A DNA stretch of 64,000 nucleotides from Notospermus geniculatus (lineage: Eukaryota; Nemertea; Pilidiophora; Heteronemertea; Lineidae), in contig NMRB01002149.1 in NCBI GenBank assembly GCA_002633025.1, positions 9,772 through 73,771 on the forward strand, in the 5' to 3' direction. The notes under the pieces are model-generated. The model worked only from the letters and a program-made list of their open reading frames with translations. It did not search any database and was not told the DNA's origin. Of the stretch, positions 13,401 to 25,400 are shown one piece after another (position 1 is the stretch's first letter; every line of letters starts with the position of its first letter). The translations under genes were made by a program, and so were the position numbers.

Positions 13401-16400
13401 AGAAAAGCCCCCGACCGACGATCAACTTTAGCTAGATCTGCTGGTCAAATGTGCTCCACATATGGCAAAAGCATGGTGTAAACAACGACGGTATGTTACT
13501 CAATTTACTTGATATTCTAAACTCAATCAGTTTTTACACTTCCTAATACATAAAATATCCTTTTAGCAATGATAAAGCCCATGAAACCAATGTCTGGTTC
13601 TGCAAGGCAAATCCCATGTTGCATGACAGTGCCTTTTGTCCTGTAACATGCCAGGAAAGAGCCCCCTTGCTGTTACGTACCCCTCGTTATAACGTACTTT
13701 TGCCATGGATCCCAGTGAGTACGTTATAGCGAGGGTGAGCTGTATTGTATTGTATCAGGGCCACAGCCAAAGCATCATTGGTCCTGGTAAGTATGGAAGA
13801 GGTCATCTCTTGAGAAAGCCACTCATTTCCTCACTTGGAGTCTTTTACTTGCCGTTCGAAAGGCAGAAGGTACAAGGTACCACGTATTTGCCCGGGATTC
13901 GAACCCAGGACCTACTGCTTTCTGAGCAGACCTGATAACCACAAGGCTCTCCTAATGAAGTATTTTGGCATGAAGACAGATTTAATAAGCCCCACTGTTA
14001 TTTTGTATGCTTACACAAATCCCCGCCCAAGTTTCCTAAACTTACCACAGCCACAGCTGATGAAGATAAGATCTCGTCAGGTGATACCGTTGTGAAGTAG
14101 GCAACATTGGCAAGGACATAGGTGACCATAACCATGACACAAGAGATCCAAATCGCAATGGGAAGGTTTCTGAAATTAGACAAGGAACAAAGCTTGTTTT
14201 TGAAAGTTGCGATGAATCACACTTTGTTTTTTAATATAATTTTTGGGTCACAATCCAAGACTGCTCTTTCATGGTACCCTTATTAAGCTGCATAAGAGAC
14301 TGCTGGCCAACATATTGAAGACTTTGCGGGCTTGCTCCAGTTGATACTGTCATATCTACGTCATTTAAGGCAATCCTTGTTTGTCAGTGAGCTAATGTCA
14401 AGGTCCTCTTTAAACCTATTATGTATCTTTGGATACAGTCACAACATCCCGTCACTAGGTGGAGGCGTGTTGGCCATTAGCCAGGAAGTCGATAGCAATA
14501 AGCCAATTTTAATGATGTGATTATGCAAAGGAAGGAAAGAAAATAGCTATTTTTGGTTTGCAAAATACAAGAGTGAATTCATCCAATAGACACTGAAAAT
14601 GATTCATTATTTACTGGACTCTAAGCAAGAAACATGCGTCAACAAGTAAACTTTAGTTCATGTCAGGAGTGTGTATACAATTCAACTTGTCAAACCTAAC
14701 TGTCTGGACATAGAAACATTCCTTTCAACAGCTGAACATGATGCAATACCTCCACTCTACCAGGCATTCAAACCAGGACTGCAATTCATCAATTCTTACA
14801 AAAGATTGCCCTACATAGTCATACATTATCAAACAATTTAGGCCATTTTCCACATGTGGATGAACACTGCCAAAGAAATACAATATGAATTCTGTCAGTA
14901 AAATCATGAAAGTATCGACAGGGCAAGTCTGTTCTCCTCTATGACCCATATTCCCCATTGAATTCGCTCCATTTCCCCTACTATTACTACATTAAAAACT
15001 TGAGACATTTTGCCCGCTGAGAGTGCAGATGTCATTTAAATTCAATACTTCTACCTTGTTCAATGATCAGTTTGTACCCTAGTACATGTAGCCCAGCCAG
15101 ACTGTCCTAATACCTTAAAGGACATTTGCATAATGCATCCTGATCTGAATTAGCATATCATAAACATATGCCTGCATTCCTGTGCTGAAAGTTGCATATA
15201 ATCCACAGAAAACATATACATCTAAGTCCAGACAATATCAATATGATCACAGCTGTAGGCTCAAATAATCCTACAAGGTTCACTCTAAGCCTATCATGAT
15301 AGAGTGGTTGTAAACAAGGGAGCAGTAGGCCTAGTTTACTGACAACCATCGATCAAAGAACAGCTTGCTTGGCTTGTGAAGATTCTAGTGTCAAGATACA
15401 TTGTATGTGTAGTGTGTAAACAAGTCTCTATGCTTGCCAGAAAACAGGATTAACCAGATGAGATCCTATGCACGAGATCTGGCATCAGATAAGCAGTTTT
15501 TTCACATCGGTATGATATAATAGGTGTAAGTGATAGCCATTGACGAATCCATTTGGATTGTCTCTGTGTTCCGACGATAGAGCAATTCTCAATTATTGAA
15601 CATACTGACAATGACGGAGTGATTTAGGTACAGGTGACCTCCTTTCAGGGATTGGCTTTTAACTGATAGATAGAGAAATCTGACTGAACTGAACTCCACC
15701 ATGCCCATTGTAAGATATGTCCACAAACTGACTACTGATTCTATCTTTGAAACCCGCAATTGCCCCCTCCCCCAAAGTAATTTTGTCCCCAACTGTTAAC
15801 CCAATCCTGCCCTGCTACATGTACGTGTACCAGAACCCATCCACCCCACTGCACCCCCCCATTTCCACTCAGGGGCTAGAATTGTACCGGGGCTAGAATT
15901 GTACCACTTTACCCTACATATTTCAACATGTGAATCAGACAGATATGGTGTGAACCAACCTGAAATGTGAACAGAGAATATAGTCAATGTGTGAACCTGG
16001 AAAGTGAACAAAACTCATTCATCGTGAACAGAAATCATTCAACAGCAGTAGGCCTACTGCTCAAGATTTGTCCATATATTTGCAGAAAGATTGTCCCTTA
16101 AACAGTTTAGTAGAAATTCCTTGAAATAGGCCTACATGTAGGTGCCCAGGTGTCAACAATAGGGAGGTTTCGCAAGCATCCGGTTAGGCCCTACGACGAC
16201 GTTTATCTATTGTTTGGATATACCCACACAATACATAAACGTCGTCGTAGGGCCTAACCGGGCGCTTGCGAAACCTCCCTATTCTGGTATTATACCCCTG
16301 TTAAAGCCGCCCATACACGGCGCAATATTATTGCACAATATGGGGCCCAAATGGGTGGTCGTGTGCGTTTCGCATGATGGGTAGAAGAAAGATTGACAAT

Positions 16401-19400
16401 AATATTGCCCATTGTGATCCTCATATTGTGCAATAATATTGATCGTGTATGGGCTGCTTAAGGCCTGGCCTAAATGCCACCCCACCCATAGAGGACTTTC
16501 TTAAAGAGCCTCTAGGGCCCTTTTAAAATGCTGTTTAGTGCTTAGGAATTCATGTATGTGACCATCTGAGTCAGTTACGACAAAAAATTCGAAACATAAC
16601 GCCACTGTTTTCGATATATCGAGTTGTAAATCTCACCAAAACGTCGTCTGCTATAGAGATGAAACTCAAAACGTACTAGTGCTGCCATCTCGCGGACGTG
16701 ACGTATGAAGTTGTACAGGCCGTGTTTTGACAGGAGTCAGCTGATCTGGATTAGTACACGGTAAGNCGAATGGGTCTTTGAAATGTTGGTATCGACCTTG
16801 AAAGACAAGAGGATGATACAATTAGAGAGAATAATTTATTCCATTTTGTTACAACACTTATAGTGTCACATTTTCCCATGCTTTACACAACTGCAGTGTA
16901 TATAGGGAAGGCACTTGGGAATGTCACCAAATTTAAAATCGTTACTCCACTGCAAGAGGCATAATGGAAATCCGAGTCCAATATGTTCTTAGACTCTTCA
17001 AAAACTCTCCACACAGCAACGACAACAAATAACTAAATCCATTGTTTACGATTATGATTGGACTAAAGCCATTTGCTAGATAGAAAATTCAGAAGTTTGA
17101 GTGCCATACACTGCAGGAATTATGCCGACTGGTGAGACAATTATGACGGACTTTCATAACCTGCCGAGAGCCAATAACTATTATGCAAATCATTTGTCAA
17201 TGAATGATTGATAGATATGTGCAATTGCCAGCTGTTCTGATGACTTTCTAATCATCGGGAGTAATTTTCTGATCACCAAAACGGAAATCAATCAGCACTG
17301 GGTCAGAGCATGTTGCGAAAAAAACTAGAAATATCAACAATTTTTACCAAGTAACAGGCAATTTGAGTTGATGAAGTGGAGCATAAATCAGCATTTCCAT
17401 GTAATGCAATTGTTAATGACGTTTCAACAACAGATCTCACTTCTTTTAAAGAGCCTCTAGGGCCCTTTTAAAATGCTGTTTAGTGCTTAGGAATTCATGT
17501 ATGTGACCATCTGAGTCAGTTACGACAAAAAATTCGAAAAACATAACGCCACTGTTTTCGATATATCGAGTTGTAAATCTCACCAAAACGTCGTCTGCTA
17601 TAGAGATGAAACTCAAAACGTACTAGTGCTGCCATCTCGCGGACGTGACGTATGAAGTTGTACAGGCCGTGTTTTGACAGGAGTCAGCTGATCTGGATTA
17701 GTACACGGTAAGCATATAAAAATGGCCTCGCCAGCGATGTCTCTCAGTTGGAATTCGATTTTTACGCGATGGATACTGCCGAAATTACTTTTAATGATGA
17801 TCAACCGCCGGAAAAGAAGGCAAAGAAGCGGAGGGATGACCGAGGAAAGCGATGTGCGGTGTTTGGATGCGGGAATACCAACTCGAACAGCGACTTCGGC
17901 ATCCATGCATTCCCAAATAGAGATCGGTCACCGGAAAGGTTTTCTGCGTGGTACAAAGTTGTTGCTCATACAAGGAAAGACTTTTCATGGAAGGCAGCAA
18001 CTTCGTTCGTCTGCTCTGCTCATTTCGAGGACGGCAAGACAAACAAGCATCGGCGTGACATGCAGAAAGAAATGCTGCAGAAACCTGACCGATGGCAACT
18101 GCAGCCAGATGCAATTCCGTCGGTCGCCCTGCTGCCGAGCAGACCAAAACACGGAACCCCAGGCCCAGAGTCCACTGCGACTCAAGCCCTGGAACAGGAA
18201 CAGGAGGATCGAAAAACACGCCTGATAGGCCTAACGGTATGGAATTCACAACCCCAACGGGACGGCCGAAACGAAATGCAGCCGCGAAGAGAGAGAGGAA
18301 GAGGGTGAGTGTCATACATGTCATATCTATCTGCATGGTTATTGCCTCTACGGTATGCCTATATCTGCCTTATCATGCTTTTTGATGATGGTGATGGTGC
18401 AGTAGGCCTACATGTAAGTGTAGCACCAGCCTACTTTTATGACTGTACTACTAGGCCTACTGGGCTTTTATTATTATGGTGCTTCTTCATGAAGCTGCAG
18501 TGTTCAGTGGTTTCTTTTAGGCTATGTGTAGGCTTAGGAGTCATGATGTGAATGTCCCTGCATTTTCTATTTCTGATGGCCTAAACTGGGGTGGATGTTG
18601 GCTAGGCCTATTCTGATGTTCTCTGTCTGTGCCGGTTGTCCCTGGCAGTGAGTCCTTCCATCCTACCGATTCTGCATCAGAATCAAATGTCATGCATGTC
18701 ATGATTATCAGCTCAGCTTAGACACCACTTCCAATTCTTTTTCATGGCGGGAGTCCTATGAATGATTGAGTATATTGGTATTTCACTGTTAATTGCAGCT
18801 CGTTGATGAAGCTTTGGAAGTTGCAGCTGTGGAACAGGCAGTGTCAATGGAAGAGCCCATGGATGCAGATGATGGGATCGACGACGACACCAGTGCTCAT
18901 CAGGTCAGTGTCACTGGTCTAAACTGTGCAAAATGTTTTACTCAATAAATAGTGTATTCACACTTGATATTCAAATGTATTCAGAAAATCTCAATCATAC
19001 ATCGTGACTTTTTTGAAGTAGTGGGAAAGTTCCAGAGGAACATGACTCAGAAATGATGATGACAATGTAGTAATTGCCAATTATCATGAACGCCCTGTGT
19101 TTGATTTGTGATTTTTCTTTGTAGCCTGTGGACACATTGAAAAAAGATCAGATCTGCCAAGCTGCTCTGCGACCACTTCATCGTTCTGTTCGTATACAGG
19201 TGAACCATGTGCCGAGAAGATGCTCAATTGGTAAGCCATACTTTTCACCATTTTTGTTCTTTGGTTAGAATCATTGAACTGTGATTTCAATATACTCTTG
19301 TGGTGATGGTGACATGAAATGGATATCTTCATTTTCCATAGACCTATAAAGATTAATGTGATTATTGATTCTGAAAGTATNCTGATGGAAATAAATATCG

Positions 19401-22400
19401 GAACGTGACATGACCTTTTGGAAACAAACCATTAGATCGCGGCACGTCAACGTGGGATGGAGTTCAAACCCACCAAGCAGCTTCAGTGCTATAGATCAGC
19501 ATTATGTGCCAAACGATCCATGTTTTTTTCGTATAAATTATGAACTTTTAATGGGTGACGGTTTGTAACTGATCTATTTATACTGCAGGATGAGATGAGG
19601 AACGATCGCACGGGACACGAGATAACAATTCATCATCAATGTTCTCAAGAGAATCACCGGAGACTGCTGGTTATATATGATATTAATTATTCAGTTTTTA
19701 TCGTCATCTCGTGTGCAGAAAATATCCCGGCTAAAATAGCTCGCTGGTGAACTTAGGAGACTTGGTGTCAGCGTAGCATAGTGGAAGCATCGGCACCTGT
19801 CACCTCTGAGGTTCCAGGTTCAAGCTCCAGTTTTTACATTTTTCTGTATTTTTATTTCATTTTTGCGTCAGGGCCGACGCTGTTCATCGTATCCATGATG
19901 TAGGCCCAGGCCTACATGACGTTGTGACGTTGCGCGTTTTGCCCACCAGCTTTCTTCAGCAAAGCAATGAATTTTGCCCACCACCTTTGCGTCATTACGG
20001 CGACGTCAGCAATGGCGGACACTGTCGGAGTTACGTCGTGGAAACGATGAATAGCATTATTGGCCCTGGTAAGTATGAAAGAGGTCATCACAAGCTACTC
20101 ATGTTCCTCACTTGGATGGGTTTTTTACTTGCCCTTGCAAAGACAGAAGGTACAAGACACCACGGCATACTGTCCCATGCAACGGACGTGAAGAGCCAGG
20201 GATAAATCTCAAATGGCCCAGGATTCGAACCCAGGACCTGCCGTTTTTAGCAGACGTGATAACCACTAGGCTATCGAGGCTCCTCGACCAGAAGGAAAAC
20301 AACCCTGGGAATCTGCGTTACAGTAAGCGACAAAACGCCGACAACATCTCGTTTTTCCACTTGGTAATTAATCACCAGCCTCTTGTGAGAATTTGTTAAT
20401 TTCTTTCTCCTCCGTCCCCGGCAATATTCTAATCAAGATTATTGATTCTGAAAGTATTGAATAATTTTGTGTTTCACCACATTTACAGGTACCCAGACAG
20501 AAGATGGCAATGGCATAATCGGATTTGTGGGTTCAATACCCAAACCAACAATGTGTTCAACTGGCAAGTACAAAGTTTGTTCAACCATTGTAAAAATCAT
20601 ATGGTTACTGTAATCTTGAAGGAATTATTCCTCCAAGCTGTGATTAATCTCCAGTTCACCATATGATTAGCAAAGTTGATACTGCCCAAGTCTATCGCAG
20701 TATAAACATTGTTGAATGATAGTGTTACGGTACTGTAATCATGGAGGAATTATTCCCCCAAAAGCTGTCATTAATCTGCAAGTCAACATAAGATCAGCGA
20801 AGTTGATACTGTCCAAGTCTATCGCAGTATAAACATTGTTGAATCATAGTGTTACGGTACTGTAATCTTGGAGGAATTATTCCCCCAAAAGCTGTCATTA
20901 ATCTGCAAGTCAACATAAGATCAGCAAAGTTGATACTGCCCAAGACTATCACCATAAACATTGTTGAATCATAGTGTTACGGTACTGTATCTTGGAGGAA
21001 TTATTCCCCCAAAAGCTGTAATTAATCTCCAGTTCACCATATGATTATCAAAGTTGATACTGCCCAAGTCTATCCCAGTATAAACATTGTTGAATCATAG
21101 TGTTACGGTCCTGTAACCTTGGAGGAATTAATTCCCCCAAGCTGTCATACATCTGCAAGTTACCATAGGATTAGAAAGTTGATACTGCCCAAGTCAATCG
21201 CACTAAAAACATTTGATCCATTTTGATTGCTGATTCAATAATTTATGAATGATTGATCCCTCTCTTCAGAGACCCAAACTGATCCAACATCCGTCGTTCC
21301 CGACCAGCAGAGTCAACTTGCTGCCACTTCGTGTTCTAACAGTCAGCAAAATGAAAATGCGAAGGACGTCGATGACCCTGCTGCAGCCAGCATGTCGGAG
21401 GATGACGACTCGCCAACAGCAGATGACATTCACGACACTAGCTATCATCCAGAGAGTGACTACAGCAGTGATGACGACTCCGGTGCCGAGGATGAACTAA
21501 CCATTGGCGATGATGATGATAATGAGTAAGTGTGTTTTCTTCAGAATGATAAAGTGGATGTGGTGGGTCATTTAGATGTGTTTCTGCAGCATCTACAGTC
21601 CTGTCAGCTGTCTTGTATGAGTTGAACAATGAATGGTTTTTTCATATGATCTTTTTCATACTTGTTTAAAACTATCCAATTTCATAACAGGAAAGACCCA
21701 GGCAAACAGAAGAAGTACATTGTATTCCACTCCAACCTGATGGAACTGTTCAGGGTATGCCCAGTCTGCTCACCACCTGCCAAGAGACATCTTAGGAAGA
21801 TTGGGACATACCTGTCCATAAAGCAGAACTGTTCCAACAAAGAATGTTCATTTGACAGGTTAGCTCTCTTTTTTGTTTCCTTGTTTTATTTCAAAGAAAA
21901 AAAGGTTTTGTGCAGTGTTGTAATTAAAGTTCATCTCCCAATTTTTTTGTGTTCTTGCAGATTCTGGGAAAGCCAGCCGCTGTTGCGTAATGTGCCAGCT
22001 GGGAACCTTCTCCTATCGAGCGCCATTCTTTTCTCTGGGTCATCAGCAGCCAAGGCACTGAGGATGTTCCAGCATCTCGGGTGTCAGACATACCAGGTGT
22101 CAACGCTCTATGACCATCAGAGACGGTATCTTTGGCCAGCTGTGGAGTCGGTGTGGAGGTTAAACTAGCAGGAGGTGATCAAGATGGTCAAGGAATCTGG
22201 CAAACCTGTTGTCGTTGGTGGTGATGGACGTTCAGACAGTCCAGGGCACTGAGCCAAATATGGCTCATACACTCTGGTCGAACTGAATGTGAATCGCATC
22301 TTGGATGTGCAGTTAGTACAGGTATGTAAGCGAAATGATTACTAAATAGTTCCACATTAAATTGAAATATTAATGAAATTAGATCACAGTAAAATTCTAA

Positions 22401-25400
22401 TCAATATTTCCCTTTGATTTTTGCAGTCAAATGAAGAAGGTGTCAACAACAGTGTCAACATGGAAAAGGCAGGATTAATCAGATGTGTCGCATTCCTACA
22501 ATCTGTTGACATCATGATCTCAGTGATTGTCACGGATCGGCACATTCAGATAAACAAGTGGCTCAGAGAAAACCGACCGGAGGCTGACCACCGCTTCGAT
22601 GTATGGCATTTAGCAAAGAGTAAGTGTAATTCTAGAATAATATCTTTTTCAGCAAAGGAACATCCCTTCTTCCCATTTCATTCACTGGTCAATGAATTCT
22701 ATATACAGGGAGACCAACTTCCTGTTTTCAGATCGACTAAAAAAACGTGGCCTGTAATAACTTCCTATGAGCTTATTCCGCCATTCTTCTTTGCAGACAT
22801 CAAGAAGAAGATCACCAAGGCTGCACAAGAGAAAGACTGCAAAATTTTGTTTGAATGGTGCAAGTTGATCGTCAACCATCTCTACTGGTGTGCTGCATCT
22901 ACTCCTGATGGAAATGGGGATGTCATTCTGGCAAAGTGGCTTTCACTGGAGAACCACCTACACAATCGCCACAAAGGACATGGTGAACTCTTCCCCAAAT
23001 GTGGCCATGGACGATTGTTGAGAAGGGACAGGAGCAAGAAGTGGCTTGAAGCAGGTAAGTTGTGAATCATTTGTTGAAGCAACATTGCCAGCAAGTAACT
23101 TGCTGGCAATGCTGCAGATGTACATGTATGAATTGAAATTCACTGAGTATTTTCATATAGCTCACTTTTTAATGCAATCTTCTTCAGGTTCAAAGGCATC
23201 AGTGAAGGCATCTGGCATTATTGACAATGCCTATTTCAATGGTGCTGTGAGGAAGATGTCTCCTGGAGCACAGACTTCCAGTTTGGAGGCTTATCACAGC
23301 CTTGTACTTCACTTTGCCCCCAAGATGATATCATTCAGTTACCGAGGAATGTACTGCAGGTAAACGGCTACATATTTCCTTGAATGATATGACTATTATA
23401 GAAGAGTGCAGTAATTTTTCATTGCATATGGCATTGTCTCCTTGATGATATGATTCCCTTGACTGACCATATTCATTTTTGCTCCTTTCAGGCTTCTACT
23501 GGCAGCTTTGCATTTCAATGAAAATGGTGACAGGGAACAAGCCAAGACTGCAGGGGGTGACCTACGATGGGCAGTGAAGTTCACAAAGGCAAAGACGGGT
23601 GCATATTCTGTCCGACCAATCAAAGAGGATTCAACATACAGTAGGTATCTCAACTGGATGTCATTATTAGTACTATGTAGAATGGTGATGCCGATAATTT
23701 TATGAAGTCAAATCCTAGTTACCAGAGGTTGACCACGAAAGTGAACGAAAACCCAGGTCATCTCTCAGTCTAACAAGCCAAGACTGCAGGTGGTGACCTC
23801 CAATGGGCAGTGAAGTTCACCAAGGCAAAGAAGGGTGCATATTCTGTCCGACCAATCAAAGAGGATTCAACATACAGTAGGTATCTCAATTGGATGTCAT
23901 TATTAGTAATATGTAGTATAAAGAACATGTTTCTGTGATGTGTCAGATCAAAGAACACACGTGGTTATATACATCCATATTTATTTACATGTATTTTACA
24001 AAAATATCTACATGTACATGTATTCCTGATTTTAGGCAGTGGTGTTCCTACTCTACAATATCAAAGAATCTATTTACCATTTTTTCCAGACTATGTGAAC
24101 CAACTCATGATGGAGGTGCAGCGTCGCTGCCAGCAGAACATCAAGCCAGATGAACGTGATGAGATACCTCCCCCATTATGCAGCTTCTATGATCATCCAG
24201 AAAAACCTGCAGCAGTTGCTGAGTACAATGCTAGGCACAGGCGTTATGCGAAGTAACTTTGTCCAAATAACTATTCATCCAAGGATGGGTACTTGAATCC
24301 CACGTAATCTCCGGGAATGTCGGGGAATGTCAAGCGTATTTTTTCCAGTGCACAAGCCGGCAGAGGAACACGATTCTTCTTGCCAAGGAATCCCCAGCAC
24401 CATCGTACAAGTTGACGGTATGCAACGTATCGATATTTCCTGGAAAAGAAATGAATCTGTAAATATAATCTGTGAACATAATGTAATAATAATCTGTAAA
24501 TATAATAATGTGTAAATATAATAATCTGTAAATATACATGTATATATATGTTTGTAAATGTGATATAATTATTTATTTTTGTTTATAAACAAAAATAATT
24601 TTTGGTACAAAGTATAATTTCAAATCAAAAGTCTTACTCGTTTGTTTCTCCTTCCACCCTTGCATTATACTGTTGTTTATAATGGCTATAAGCTGTCTGC
24701 AGCACCCAAACGTCCAAGCAGTTTGATTGAAATCCTCGATGCTGGGTGATGCACTTTATGTTGCCTCCATGGCAGGGCCGTATCTAGCATAGGGACAGGG
24801 GGCAAATGCCCCCCCCCCCCAGCCCAGTTGTTCAAAAAAAATTTTTTTTCAGCAAAATCAAATGGGATAAAAGATCATTATTGTTCGTGTCTCAGAGCAC
24901 AGGAAAATGACTTCAAATCGCATCTCAGAGCTTCTAATTTTCAAAATTTTTCTGGGGGAGGACCCCCANNNNNNNNNNNNNNNNNNNNNNNNNNNNNNNN
25001 NNNNNNNNNNNNNNNNNNNNNNNNNNNNNNNNNNNNNNNNNNNNNNNNNNNNNNNNNNNNNNNNNNNNNNNNNNNNNNNNNNNNNNNNNNNNNNNNNNNN
25101 NNNNNNNNNNNNNNNNNNNNNNNNNNNNNNNNNNNNNNNNNNNNNNNNNNNNNNNNNNNNNNNNNNNNNNNNNNNNNNNNNNNNNNNNNNNNNNNNNNNN
25201 NNNNNNNNNNNNNNNNNNNNNNNNNNNNNNNNNNNNNNNNNNNNNNNNNNNNNNNNNNNNNNNNNNNNNNNNNNNNNNNNNNNNNNNNNNNNNNNNNNNN
25301 NNNNNNNNNNNNNNNNNNNNNNNNNNNNNNNNNNNNNNNNNNNNNNNNNNNNNNNNNNNNNNNNNNNNNNNNNNNNNNNNNNNNNNNNNNNNNNNNNNNN

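Larger units (their letters stand above)
17769..24256 (+). pseudogene. Kolobok THAP-domain DDE transposase, broken
   Basis: Exons inferred from splice sites: 17769 to about 18306, 18799-18903, 19125 to about 19231, one or two uncertain exons to 21270-21525, then 21691-21858, 21961-22321, 22427-22619, 22797-23054, 23188-23359, 23492-23640 and 24090-24256 (stop TAA). Exon 1 encodes an N-terminal THAP zinc finger: CAVFGC, then FSAWYKVV, then a Trp and CSAHFEDG (C2CH pattern). Later exons give an RNase-H-like DDE core with [49 protein letters not shown] and a helical C-terminus. Breaks seen: an in-frame TAG at 22166-22168 and TGA at 22250-22252 inside the catalytic exon (the latter just after DSPGH), and a probable frameshift between 18150 and 18250, where the THAP frame stops fitting the next exon. 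Part of exon 23492-23640 is repeated at 23773-23876. The function would be DNA binding at the ends and excision/integration. Confidence 0.8.

Noticed and set aside
20216-20283. A functional tRNA gene
   Set aside because: A and B boxes are clear on the minus strand but the arms do not close into an acceptor stem, and a related copy at 13765 shares the non-tRNA tail; this is a SINE.
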